Source: Gymnogyps californianus (taxonomy: Eukaryota > Chordata > Aves > Accipitriformes > Cathartidae). From it: a stretch of DNA of 64,000 nt. The position numbers were made by a program, and so were the translations under genes. The stretch covers positions 15,745,543 to 15,809,542 of the forward strand of contig NC_059476.1 in NCBI RefSeq assembly GCF_018139145.2, in the 5' to 3' direction. The notes under the pieces are model-generated. The model searched no databases, was not told the DNA's origin, and worked only from the letters and a program-made list of their open reading frames with translations. Of this stretch, positions 37,209 to 47,914 are shown in pieces. The first letter of the stretch is position 1. Every line of letters begins with the position of its first letter.

Positions 37209-38589
37209 ACACCAATACAGTCATTGCAGAGCACCCTAGTGCCCTGTGTCCTTAAGAAGCAGTGAAAAAATCTATGCTGCTCAATTTAGGAACAACCTGC
37301 ACAGACACAATTACAGGAGCAAATAATTGCTAAGGGGTCCTATTCTTTCCCCTCCAACTCCGCAAGAAAACGAAGCTCTAGGTTGAGGACAAGCAGAAGA
37401 ACTGTAGGTCCTATGAAATGGTGCTGGAAAAATACTCTCTCCCTTGTGAGAACTAACCCTGGCCAGCAGGCTTTGAACGGCAGAAGTGCACAAACTAGTT
37501 GGTTATCACTGCACCCTTCCTGGTGCCCTCTTCTCCTCCCATGGCTGCAGGCTCGCCACTGTTAGTATGTCCTTCACTTGTGATGGTATCAGCCCCAGGT
37601 TTGCAAAGCTGGGACCATGGTCATCTTTCACAGGAGGGTTAGAGCAGCAAGAGGAGTGTGTTTGGGATATTGGGTGGTGTCTGATGGACAGAGAAGGCCT
37701 TGTGGTGCCCACTCTGGGCTGCTCTGAACTGGGCTGGTAGGAGCCTGGGCAGAGGCAAGGCTGTGTGCTCCATTTCCCTTTGGGTTTAAAAGACCCTTTC
37801 CTGTGAGGAACTTTTTGCTTTCAGGAGAGGTTTCCCTCTAGGGAACCTTTTAAAGGGCTGGGAAAATTTCCTTTTCTGAGTTGTCCTTCAGGCACCAAAT
37901 GGCAGGGATGTGCCCCATGAGGAAGACAGCGTACGGGGGTTGGCTCTGCAGGTGGGAATCCCAACCTTCTCCCCTGAGCAGGTGAATGATGCTGGAGAAG
38001 CAACCTCTGAACTGCATGTGTGTCAGCACCTGGAACTCAGGTCACTCTTGGACTCGTTGGGTCCATGGCAGAGGGCAATTGCTTTTGGACCTATGAATCG
38101 TAATGTCCCTCCGAGACATGGGGAAAGCTATAATCGCTGCAGCAAGCAGGTTTTCACCAGGCAAACTCTTATGTACTTACTATGTAAGTCAAGAGTATTT
38201 ACAGGAGATCTTGCTGCCTGTAACTTAAAGCTTTAGCGAAACAAATTGGAATTGCCTTCTGGAGGCCATTGTTATAAATTACAGCCCCAACATCTGTCCA
38301 CATCTGCAATGTCTAGACAACCTGTCTCGGCTAGGAGAGTGAGCGTGGGGGAGGCTGTGATCGCAGCAGGGAGGGGAAGCGAAGGGCTTACACTGGGGCT
38401 GTGCCAAGCACCCTGGCTCGTGCTGCCCCTCTGCTTTTGAGCATGATGCTCAAAGCAGGGTCCACCCCAGCGTGGCCAGGAGGGACTTCTAGGGGCATCT
38501 GAGCCAGGAGGAGGCACATCTGCCTTCCCCCATTGCAGCCTGCAGATTGACACCAGCAACAAATTTGGCCCTTGGAAGCCTTGACTGCC
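37209..38589. other. Intergenic DNA without recognised features
   Basis: Flank of the solo LTR. No gene or repeat recognised. Confidence 0.5.
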
Positions 38590-39000
38590 GTTGCCTTATT
38601 TATTGCATGTTGGAGGATGTGAGGGAAGGCAGCGCCTTCAGGCAGGCTTGTTCCCGTCTTTCCCTGGCCCCTGTGCAGCGCTTGCGATAAAGAGGCCGGG
38701 CCCGTCAGCTGAACGATTGTATTTTTTTACAGTTCCTAGCGCAAACCTTCTCATTTATATGTAAAGTAGCCATTAGTCATAGCTCTGTTCCCTCACACTG
38801 CCTGATGTACAATCACATTTTGCAGTGGATGAATCTTTCCACACAGCTGCTCTGCTATGAATAATCCGTTGCTGGGCCCATAAATCAGAAAAAAATCATG
38901 CACCTCCTTTGCCTGATCCTTACACAAAGTCATATATTTTACATGAGGACAAGCTAAATATTCATGAGGCTTTAAAAGGCTGCTCTGACTACGAGGTACT
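38590..39000. promoter_or_regulatory. Candidate conserved non-coding element
   Basis: Non-repetitive AT-rich block with GCCTTATTTATTGCATG, CTCATTTATATGTAAAG, GCCATTAGTCATAGC, CTATGAATAATCCG, CCCATAAATCAG and CTAAATATTCATGAGGC. It is one of the clearest texture changes in the intergenic part. Confidence 0.4.
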
Positions 39001-40809
39001 TGTTGGGGTTGTTTTGTTCTGTTGGGTCAGGTTTGGTGGTTTGGGTTTGGTTTTTATCCTCATAAGAAGAAATCTTTTTTCCTCCTTTGTCACCCTCCAG
39101 GCAGCAATGCTGAGCTCCTGGTGATGCTCCTCTGGGCTCCTGCATTTGCCAAAGGACCAGTGAATTCACCTTCTCTGCTGTCTCAAGGACGGGCTGACGG
39201 AAGGTGCTGCAAACACCAGAGGACATATCCCAGAAGTGTGGGGGATGTGGGGAGGTGGCCAGGCCTCAGAGAGCAAAGGAGTTGCTTTTGGGGGTAAAGA
39301 AGCCCTTCCAGATCTGTGCTGGAGGCACCCGGCTGGCTGGCTGTGAGTCGGGGTGTGTGTTTCCGCATCCACACAGCCTCGCAGGGCAGCCCAGTGCTTG
39401 ACACCAGGACCTCCGGCAAGGCTGTGGGGGAAACTGGGAAGGCTGCTGACAATGGCTATAGCCTCTGTTCAAGAACGTTGCTGTCACGCTGATTTATTTT
39501 AATCCATATTTTAAATAAAGTACCTACAGAGTCTATGGAGAGGACTGGGACCAGGGTTTCAGCATTTCCTGCTTCCCAGTGGCCAAGCGAATCCAGGAGG
39601 GAACCAACACCATGCAGTCCCAGTAGTAAGATGGGAAGCTAGGAACTGAGCTCAGGATCCCTGTGAGGATCCCAAACTCCCGGGATCTGGCCTTCCCAAG
39701 ACATTCCCCCACTTTCTACTTTGGCCATCCAGAGCCTCCAGTGGCAGCAATGATGCTGTGTGAGCAGGGAGGGCTCTCAACCCCCAGGAGGGTCAAGAGA
39801 CCCTGACAGTGTGAAGACAAGAGGTTTTTCACCTGGTATGTGCTGAATTAGCAGCTCCCCATCACTTAGAGGGACCAGTCTCATCCTTCCCTCCCCTGCC
39901 CTGGAGTCCAATTCCCACCTGCCCTTGCAGTAGCTCTGTCATTTGTCTGAGCACACGAAAAGCCAGTTTGACCCACCAACAAAGAAGTATTTAGTTTGTA
40001 TTTCCTGATTATCATTTTTCTGCCACTATAGTGAATTAAAACAGTTCACCATGCTAGCAAACAAGCGTCAGAGCTGGCACAAGGTGAGAGGAAGAAGCAC
40101 GTGGCTGGCAGGGACAGGAGAGGGGATGCAACTCCTCTTTTCAGCAGCACAAGGGATAAATGCAGCTCAACCTGTAATGTCAATCCATAGCCTGACTGTT
40201 CTGGTTTCTCTGCAGACAAGCCTCTCTTTCTGGTCATGCCCTCCACACATGCAGCCTTGCACATCTCCTTGGTACCAGGTAATGGGTACTGTCCTGCGCC
40301 AGCCATACAGTGAACATAATGCATACTACGTGGTCTTGGGCTCTCTTCTTTTGCTCCTGCATGACTGAATGGCAATGTCCCTTTGTCCTAAAAAAGCGCC
40401 TTTGCCCACAGGCTGCAGGGAGCCACCCTGCCCCCAGGTCCCCCAAACCACGGCGCACCAAGCCCCTTTAGCTGAGATGCCAGCGCCCTGTGCGAAACAC
40501 ACCACCATCATGGACGAGCTGGGATGGAGAGACTGAGCTGAACCACTGGGACATTTCTGGGTGCAGGGGTCCTCGTCTCCCTCTCATGAGCTCTTATGCT
40601 ATCAAACGTTGTCTGTGTGCTCAGCACTGTGAAACACACCCGCAATAAAGGCTGCTGCTGCTGCCAAAATCTTGCAGGACAAAGGGAATAACAAAAGGTT
40701 CCTCCACCGGTGCTCTCCCCTCTTTTCTCTTCCCTTCCTTTTTGCTGCAACTTGGAAAGAATGAAGTCAAGGGACTGCCAAAGCAGAGGAAAACAAGGCC
40801 AAGCGCACA
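39001..40809. other. Intergenic DNA without recognised features
   Basis: Contains a GGTTTGG/GGGTTTGG-rich patch near 39010-39060. Otherwise nothing recognised. Confidence 0.5.
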
Positions 40810-41230
40810 CAGATGGTGAGCCCACAAATTTAATTTAAAATCATCCTTTATTATTCAAAATATTAAAATTCAGGCAATAATGCCCAAAGGAACTGCACTG
40901 ATTAAAGCTCCCTAATGTTTCATGGCCAAATCTTGCTGCTTCCTCCAAGGGTCACTGGGACAAGAAGTGAAACCCCTCCGGAGCACAGAGAGAGGTAGGG
41001 CTGTACCTGCTGTAGATCACTTAACCAAACAGTTACTTGCTGACCCAATCAGCTTCACTTAAAGCAAAGCACCAGCTGTTCCTTACCCAATTAATGATTG
41101 CCACAGCAAATTAACATGGCGTTACACCAGGCGTGGATGTGGTCCGCAGAGTCCAGAATGCACAGAGCAATATGCTATTGCAAAAATAATCACAGTAATA
41201 TCTTTACTGCTAGGTAGCATCCTTCATCTG
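40810..41230. promoter_or_regulatory. Candidate conserved non-coding element
   Basis: ATTTAATTTAAAATC, TTATTATTCAAAATATTAAA, CCCAATTAATGATTGCC and GCAAATTAACATGG are spread over 400 bp of non-repetitive sequence about 3.3 kb upstream of the BTRC promoter. Confidence 0.35.
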
Positions 41231-41929
41231 GAAGGATGGTGAGTTCCCTGTGCGCTATATGGCTTGCTTCATGCAACATGCTCTGCAGTGAGGGTGTGGA
41301 GGGCAGGAAGGGGGATATATGATTGCTGTTTCAAGGGGAAAGTAAAGAGGAGATGGTCAGGGCAGCTCTACTGTGGCAGAGACAGCGCTGACCACACATG
41401 TCTGGCTCCTAGTTCCTACAATCCAAACAAATCATTATTTAATTGGTTGTAAATCTGCTGAACTCGAAGCGTGCCTTCTCTCTGCCTTATACACCACAGA
41501 CCTCTCCAGTGCCTCTCCTCCTGCTGTGTGATGTGACAGCCCGAAGGCACAGGGCTGTAGCAGGGATCTGGTGGGTGTCACAGCTCAGTGTGCTGGCCAT
41601 CCGCCTCCTCTGGGCCGCAGCAAACACAGCAAGCTGGTGGGCACAGAGCTGGCCACCCAGCTGCAGTGAGGATCCCGTGGTGGGAAGAGACTACAATGCT
41701 GGGCTGCAGATGCAGGAATCCAGGCGAGGTTCACATGGCGAGGCGTCACCTCCACGCTCAGTGCTGCCGGGCCAAGTGCTGCCTCTTCGAGTCCTTCCTC
41801 GGTCTCTCTGTGCTGTGGTGCAGACTCTGGCCCTGGCCCTCTCCAGTCATCCTGCATTGTGGGGTCCCGATGGCAGTACAGCAGAATAACTGAGCCACTC
41901 ACTTCTTCCATCAAGGTTAAGTCCAGCAC

Positions 41930-42420
41930 CTAAACACTAATTAGTTTTGGCTCCACTTTGTTCATGCTTTTTATGACCCAGAGACGTTAATCCCCTATAA
42001 GTTACAGTCCAGACAGATCAATCAGCCTAGAGGGCTTTGGGACAGTGGTGTCTAGTGCTGAAGCATTACACTTTTCAATTTTCCTACAATTAGGCCAGCA
42101 TCAGATATTATTGACAAATAAACCATGCAATCAAAGCCTTGAGCCCGTCACGCTGCTACAAAGAGGATCCATTTACATCCCAGCCAACTGCAGGATGCCC
42201 AGAGGGAGGAGACGCAAGCGCCGGCGGCCCCCCATTGCCTGCAGTACTGTTACAGGAGCCGTCCCTTTGTAATTATAGGACTCCCTCATTATAATTACTG
42301 TTATTTATATAATTGTGGTAAGCGTTTTCAGTGCTGTCAGCAGTCTGGAAAATGCCCAGCCCCATTACAGCCAAGCATTTCAGGCGTTTCACTGCTAAGA
42401 GTCTGGGCTTAAAGTATGAT
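41930..42420. promoter_or_regulatory. Candidate enhancer with inverted homeodomain pair
   Basis: GTAATTATA (42269-42277) and its exact reverse complement TATAATTAC (42290-42298) lie 12 bp apart. Each contains a TAATTA core. The block also has CACTAATTAGTTTTGG, CCTACAATTAGGCC and TTATTTATATAATTGTGG. No repeat or credible coding signal. It is the strongest enhancer-like texture in the window and lies about 2 kb from the BTRC CpG island. Confidence 0.45.
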
Positions 42421-42899
42421 GACCAAGAGCGTGGCTGGGCCAGTCCAAGAATAGCAGCCCATGTCCTGGTGACCTGAAAGCTTTCTTTGGAAGGTTTCTA
42501 TGCCTTGGGATTGTAGAGGGAGGATATAAGATTATCCCTGCCTCCTTCTCTCAAGCCACTGCTCTGGGAGCGTAGCTCATCCCAGCGTCACACCCCGCAT
42601 GGGCTGACATTCCCTGTCACCTCTGCTGGGTCATTGGCTGGAGGAGACACTCCTGGCACTGGGTTATGAGGCACCACCTAGGTCATATGTCCCTGCAAGG
42701 AATCCAGTAATGAGCATATTCTCTGCATCGTTTTCTCTCTGATTATCTTGTTTAAAAATCTGGAGGAGATGGGGTGTTTAGAGAAAATGAGGGAAGGGGC
42801 TGGTGCGCAGGAGATGCTGGTTTCATACCTGCAACTTGAAGCTTCACTTTATAGGTCAAACACAGGAACAAAAAGAATGGGTTTAAGCTGCATGTTGGC

Positions 42900-43330
42900 A
42901 AGCAAGTGCTGATGTTTGTGGCTGGCTCCTTTGCATCTGAATGGGAAGAAATTCAGGGTATCATTGCGCTTAAGATGCAGAGTCAAATATGGAGCAAGGA
43001 AAAGGATCTGAGTGTTTTACTGGATGACAAACTGCGTAGCAATCAGTGTCATGTTTGCTATAGAGAAAGGAAAAACTTAACAGGATCTTATAATTAGTAC
43101 TAAAGACACAGGAAGCAATTCCTCTCTGCTGCTCCATGCGAGGTGGTTTCAGCTTTTGGGCACACTGAAAAATGTAGGAAAACTGGAAAGAGATTACACA
43201 AATGTAACAAACCCGAGAGGATTAGAAGCGATGGCTGCCAAAGAGTGAGCAACACTTGTTTGGTGTGCAACAGAGAAGACTAAAAAGGGATGGAGGGGAT
43301 ACGGTAAATACCCTCCAGTCTACGTGCAGC
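42900..43330 (+). mobile_element. CR1-type LINE fragment ending 450 bp before the BTRC CpG island
   Basis: The segment follows the RT-to-C-terminal part of old CR1 ORF2: an AAGGATCTGAGTGTTTTACT block, then AATCAGTGTCATGTTTGC, TTTTGGGCACACTGAAAAAT, AACTGGAAAGAGATTACA and AACAGAGAAGACT. It carries many small indels. Confidence 0.7.
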
Positions 43331-44056
43331 TACTATTAAAGGGATGCTGATCAATTCTTTTTTTGTTTGATACTTGGTACAGCAAGGAGAACTTGGCCCA
43401 ATTTTCAGGCAAAATTGATTTAGAAACATTATTAAGAAACAAGCTAAGTGTAAGGGCACTGAAGCGCCGTGGGAGGCTGTTTATGTGAGGAGTTTTTTTA
43501 CGGGATGGATTTGAGCAAGCATCCCTCAAGAATGATGTAAATCTACTTTTGCTCCATTCCAGTGGTGCAAGTTTTCCCGTTTCATATCCCCTGCCAAGGA
43601 GCAGCAATGGTCCCTTCAGACCCACTTTCTCTCTGGACGAGTTACCAGACATTTTTAGTATTTGTTCTGCGCATGCATGAGATGATTAATTTTAGACAGT
43701 GTACCAGTAACAATTGACTTGAAAATCGACAGTGCACAAGCATGGAGTGCAACTGGAGCAAAACAAGGGAGCAGCCAAGCTCTCGCGGGCGCCGTGGGCC
43801 ACGGGTGAAGCGCCCTGTGTGGGGAACCTGCTGCCAGCCGCCCCGGCACCCCGCCATTAACCACATGTGAGATGCTGATGGAAGAGAGCGCAGGGCTGTG
43901 ACTTGGGAGCCAGCCTTACACCTCACCAGGGAAGGTCTGGGGCTGGAAATGGCCCGCATGGCCCCTGCGGAGAGGGGGTTCCCTCCCTCCCCCGCCCCGA
44001 GCGGGATGCCTCCCCCCAGCCCCCGCCCTCAAGTTACACCGTCACAGCCCCACCCT

Positions 44057-44069
44057 ACTACAACTCCCG
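44057..44069 (+). promoter_or_regulatory. ACTAYRNNNCCCR element, copy 1 (ZNF143-type)
   Basis: ACTACAACTCCCG is an exact match to the ACTAYRNNNCCCR promoter consensus, which is associated with ZNF143/SBS-type sites near vertebrate start sites. It lies about 300 bp upstream of the BTRC ATG. Confidence 0.65.
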
Positions 44070-44091
44070 TCGGCCCCCTCTCCCGCGGACA

Positions 44092-44101
44092 GCGCATGCG
44101 C
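44092..44101 (+). promoter_or_regulatory. NRF1 palindrome, distal
   Basis: GCGCATGCGC is the perfect palindromic core bound by NRF1, a factor of CpG-island promoters. It lies between ACTAYRNNNCCCR copies 1 and 2. Confidence 0.65.
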
Positions 44102-44139
44102 CAGCCGGCTCCCGGCGTGCCCCTGGCCCCAAGACCTTT

Positions 44140-44152
44140 CGGGCTTTGTAGT
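44140..44152 (-). promoter_or_regulatory. ACTAYRNNNCCCR element, copy 2 (inverted)
   Basis: On the minus strand this reads ACTACAAAGCCCG, again an exact match to ACTAYRNNNCCCR. It is inverted relative to copy 1, with 70 bp between the two. Confidence 0.6.
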
Positions 44153-44194
44153 TCTGGCCCACGGCTCGGGCCCTTGCCGGTAGCGCGGCCGGGG

Positions 44195-44207
44195 ACTCCA
44201 TTTCCCG
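44195..44207 (+). promoter_or_regulatory. ACTAYRNNNCCCR-like element, copy 3
   Basis: ACTCCATTTCCCG differs from the consensus at one position (C for A at position 4). It is the third such element within 151 bp. The TTTCCCG part could alternatively be read as an E2F-like half-site. Confidence 0.4.
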
Positions 44208-44221
44208 TGGGCCTGCGGGCG

Positions 44222-44231
44222 GCGCATGCGC
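44222..44231 (+). promoter_or_regulatory. NRF1 palindrome, proximal
   Basis: A second perfect GCGCATGCGC, 130 bp downstream of the first and about 135 bp upstream of the BTRC ATG. It probably marks the start of the core promoter. Confidence 0.65.
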
Positions 44232-44364
44232 TGTGCGGGCAGCGGGGCGAGGTGGAGGGGGGGACGCGGGGCAGCGCAGGTTCCTGTCTGCGCTGGCTGC
44301 GGCCTGGCACTGAGAGGAGGGGCGGCCCCAGCCCCGGCCCCGGCCCCGGCGGCGGCGCAGGACT
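44232..44364 (+). other. BTRC: Inferred BTRC 5' untranslated region
   Basis: GC-rich leader between the proximal NRF1 site and the start codon. No upstream ATG is present. The last 40 bases contain a CCCCGG-type repeat followed by GGC triplets. The exact 5' end cannot be read from sequence. Confidence 0.45.
44325..44358 (+). repeat. CCCCGG / GGC short repeat before the BTRC start codon
   Basis: About four CCCCGG-like units followed by three GGC triplets, ending 7 bases before the ATG. It is C-rich on the + strand, so the minus (template) strand carries G-runs able to form a G-quadruplex. It is also a likely length-variable site. Confidence 0.7.
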
Positions 44365-44412
44365 ATGGACCCGGCTGAGGCCGTGCTTCAGGAGAAGGCC
44401 CTCAAGTTCATG
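44365..44412 (+). CDS. BTRC: BTRC coding exon 1 (beta-TrCP1 N-terminus, partial gene)
   Basis: The first coding exon of beta-TrCP1 (FBXW1A), the substrate receptor of SCF-beta-TrCP. This cytoplasmic/nuclear E3 ubiquitin ligase recognises phosphodegrons in beta-catenin, I-kappa-B and other proteins. The 16 codons read MDPAEAVLQEKALKFM, which I recognise as the N-terminus of vertebrate BTRC. The exon ends at ATG|GTGAGG, a good splice donor in phase 0 at 44413. The start has a strong Kozak context (A at -3, G at +4), and no ATG occurs between it and 44228. The dimerisation region, F-box and seven WD40 repeats are encoded by later exons outside the window. Mammalian exon 2, which is skipped in one isoform, was looked for by eye in the following 19.6 kb and not seen. 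The CpG-island promoter supports a true 5' end. Identification rests on a short peptide, but with promoter, Kozak and donor all agreeing it is quite secure. Confidence 0.9.
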
Positions 44413-44760
44413 GTGAGGGGCCGCGGCGGCGGGGGTGGGCACCTGTGTGTGTGGAGGGGCAGCCGGGGGGAGGGGCGAGGGATGAGGAGGGGCTGTGGGG
44501 GAGGGGCGGAGGGGGGGAGATGGGGCTGGGGGCAATGGGGAAGGGGACCCTGGGGGAGGCCGGGCCTCTAAGGTGTGCTGGGCCGGGGGGCGCCGGGCTG
44601 GCGGGGGGCCGCTCGTCCTACGGGCGGGGGCGGGCGGTGAGCGGGACCCCAGAGGCGCAGTGGGGTGCGGGGAGGGGGCTGCCTGCCGGGGAGGGCTGTG
44701 TGCCGGGAGTGGGGCCCCCAAATCTGCGGAAAAGTATCATTGTGTTGGAGGGGGCATAGG
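44413..44760 (+). other. G-rich first-intron segment with many G-runs
   Basis: Immediately after the exon 1 donor the + strand contains dozens of runs of three to seven G and little C. This marks the downstream half of the CpG island. Such G-rich non-template DNA just past a start site is typical of R-loop-forming promoters. Confidence 0.6.
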
Positions 44761-46784
44761 GGGCTGCAGGTGCCAGAAGTTAAACTCGAGTGAGGCAGGA
44801 GCTGGCAGGGGGGCCCACAGGCACCGGGAGGGGTTGCGCATGTAATTCTTGGGTTTCTCTCTTTATTTATACACCTTAGACTATCCTTCTGTATTGCACA
44901 CCATCTCTCTGCAATTTTATTTTGTTTTTCCTTCCATTCTGCCGTGAGAGTTGTAAATACCAACACTTAAATCTTTCACCTGCTGCTGCAGCAACATATC
45001 ATTGATAGTGAATGGGAAGAGCACTTACATTGTTTAGGTTTGTGAGTTGGCCTTTGGCATGGAAAACAGCCTTGGGGGTACTTGCATCCAAGATGCTCTT
45101 CAAATGTGGCTAGTTTACTTAGATTTGAGGCATGATGCATTTAAACTGTAGTTTCATTCTCTCTTTCTTCATTTGTTGATATTTCTAAGTGTTTTGGCCA
45201 GAAACATAAGATTTAGAAATGAAAACAAACTGTTGCCAACTGAATTGAATGTAAATTTCGGGTGCCCCAAACTGTTCTTTCCCTAAGGATATCATTTAAA
45301 TGACTGGCAACACTTGCTGAAAGTTTGTTTTGGATTAGTGCTTCCAGTGGTACAGAATTAAATCTAAGCTCATCAAGAAGAAGCAATTCTATTAAACCTT
45401 CAGAACATATGCCCAAAATGAAATTGAGGAAACGCTAGTTGCAAATTTTAATTTTTAATTGAGCTTCAAAACACTTGTTTGGCTTCTGTTTTTTAATCTT
45501 GTAGAACTTGTTTCTCTTGAGACTTTTTGACCCTTTTGCTAGTAGTCTCCAAGTTTGTCAGATTTATAGAGTCTCAGCTCATTGAAGTGGGAAAATGCTG
45601 TGGATACCTAAATAGGCAAGGTACCAGTTAGTAATAATAAACTACCCTCTTTGGTGTGTGATTGGCCAAAGGAGTGTCCCAGATCCTGTTGCACTTGTGT
45701 TTTGCCAAGCTTGGTAATTACAGCCTTCCTCTAGATAGTGAGTTTCATATCCTGAAAAGTTTCTGCTGAAACGTTTTTGTCTTCTGCCAAACAGCATTGT
45801 GAACATGCTACACTGACTTCTCATATGCTGCTTTTTTTTGCCCCCTGTGCTAAGATTCCCATCCCAGGGCTTAGTCCAGGCATTTGAGATCTTCTGTAAG
45901 ATTGGGCCTGGGACCTGAGGGAATCCCTGTCCATCTTGCAGCTGGCTGTGTTCCACTTGAACAATAAAGCGCCTTGACACTGGGGAGAGACCTGAGCGTG
46001 AGAGAGAGCTGCTGTTACAGGAGATGCATCTGTTAAGAGCACCAGATAAAGGGAGGAATTATCGAGATCAGGCTGCGCTGAGAACTAAAAGCTAAACCAA
46101 GTTCCTCAATGTTTTATTAAAATGCCTCTTGTATGTAAAATGCTTGTAAAAAGTGCAATGAAAGATGTGGCTTCCCTCTGTCCACTCTGAACTTTTTAGG
46201 GTATTTTTGCATACAGGTTGAGAGGAGAGTGAGAAAAGCTTTTGTTTAACACATCTCAGGCTTTTGCTTCAGCGCATGTATGTCTAGAACATGACTCTTA
46301 CTTTAATTATGCTGATGAAGTAAAGTTTTTTGTCAGACTTGGTGGGGTCTTCTGGTGTTCGTGGAGGTGTGGCACAGGTAGGTTGTTTTGATACATCAGG
46401 TATCAGTTGCAAGTATCAGTTTGGCCCTCCTAGGAAGCATCTTGTTTCTGCCTTTTAGCACTCAGAAAGTGCTTAGGTACTGCAGTAATGGCATTGGTAC
46501 AGTTATCCACATAGAGGTAGTAGATCAGCTCGTGCATCCTCTCAACTAATGCTGAATCATTCACAGTGTATTACCTTGTTCATCCAAGTGTGTGATACGC
46601 TTCATGTACATCTTCCTTATTAGGTGGCTTGCAGTTTGGGTTGAGCTGGGCTTTGCTATTAATTATTGATTTTCCCTGAGAGTTTCCCAAGTGCCATTGT
46701 AGGTAAATACTCAAATATCTTTTGGAGGCATGAGACCTATTATCTCTCCAGCTTTTGATAGTTTTGTTTGTGATATGGATTTGT

Positions 46785-47251
46785 GGTAGGTTTCATTTCA
46801 AGCCACACGTGCAAGCAAAGCAAAACAAGGAATTCATTCACCACTTCCCATCGGCAGGCAGGTGTTCAGCCATCTCCAGGAAAGCAGGGCTCCATCATGT
46901 GTAGCAGTTACTTGGAAAGACAAACACCATCACTCCGAACGTCCCCTCTTTCCTTCTTCTTCCCCCAGCTTTATATACGGAGCATAATGTCATATGGTAT
47001 GGAATATCCGTTTGGTCAGTTGGGGTCAGCTGTCCCGGCTGTGTCCCCTCCCAACTTCTTGTGCACCCCCAGCCTACTTGCTGGTGGGGTGGTGTGAGGA
47101 GCAGAAGAGGCCTTGACTCTGTGTAAGCACTGCTCAGCAGTAACTAAAACATCCCTGTGTTACCAAGACTGTTTCCAGCACAAATCCAAAGCATAGCCCC
47201 ATACTAGCTACTATGAAGAAAATTAACTCTACCCCAGCCAAAACCAGGACA
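46785..47251 (-). mobile_element. Truncated avian ERV LTR, antisense in BTRC intron 1
   Basis: Read on the minus strand it begins TGTCCTGGTTTTGGCTGGGG at 47251, the terminus of a very common bird LTR family. It continues through a U3-like stretch to a TATA box (TATATAAAG, near plus 46968-46976). It then stops at about 46785 without the usual polyadenylation region or matching LTR end. No target duplication could be found (left flank GGATT, right flank ATGTT), which fits truncation at one side. It is oriented opposite to BTRC. Confidence 0.8.
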
Positions 47252-47914
47252 ATGTTGAAAAGCAGCCTTGTAGGTTGTAGTATTCTTGTGCTTCTCTAGA
47301 AAATAATACTTTTTCCACTTGAAAATGTCAGTACCTAATTTTTGGCATTGACTTTGAGCAGCTCTCTTGGGTCACAAGGTACCAGGCAAGATGGACCTGG
47401 TGATTTGTTTTTTATTTTAATGTCTAACTCTAATAGAAAATTGTCATGTGGAGACTTCATCCAATGCTAATATTATGAATGAAATTATCTTGCTTTAAAG
47501 TATCTATATTTGATGCTTTGAAAGACAAACTGGACTCTTTTTTGTGTGTGCTCATGTCTTTGCAACTTTTTGATGGGAGTAAAAGAAGGCTGCCTTCTTA
47601 GTGGCTGGTATTGGCTTGATTACTTGCCAATGAAACAGCATTACGTTTGGCTAATATCTGCTACTAGTTTCCTAGTTATCCATGGTCAGCTACAATATGT
47701 ATAATCTAATGCTTTAAGGTTTAAGTAATTTATTTAACTTCATTTGCCTACTCAATTTACCTCTACATTTTAAGAAGGCCTAATTTACTTCTGATATTAA
47801 ATTGCTGTATATTAGCATTATGCAATGCTAAGCAACTGCTCACCAGGGAAGGCTGGTTTTGCTGGTGAATGAGTGTTTTCTATCATGCATTCTACATGTC
47901 ATCTTTCAAAGTTT

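Larger units (their letters stand above)
43780..44760 (+). promoter_or_regulatory. BTRC: CpG-island promoter of BTRC
   Basis: A dense CpG island of about 1 kb surrounds BTRC exon 1 and is the only long one in the window. It has no clear TATA box. Instead it carries two NRF1-type palindromes and three ACTAYRNNNCCCR-type elements upstream of the ATG, the arrangement of a broadly active housekeeping promoter. The + strand is C-rich from about 43970 to 44140 and strongly G-rich from about 44410 to 44760. The start site is inferred to lie between the second NRF1 site (44222-44231) and the ATG (44365). Boundaries are by eye. Confidence 0.85.

Noticed and set aside
1..43779. LBX1 or its antisense RNA
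   Set aside because: LBX1 homeodomain codons were looked for on both strands and not seen. The gene is expected further left by synteny.
44365..44571. BTRC frame continuing past the exon 1 donor to a stop
   Set aside because: After residue 16 the translation becomes glycine/arginine low complexity from the G-rich intron. ATG|GTGAGG is a good donor and BTRC continues in another exon.
44029..44721. 230-codon proline-rich minus-strand frame across the CpG island
   Set aside because: Composition is that expected from G-rich DNA read antisense, with proline and serine runs, and it crosses BTRC exon 1.
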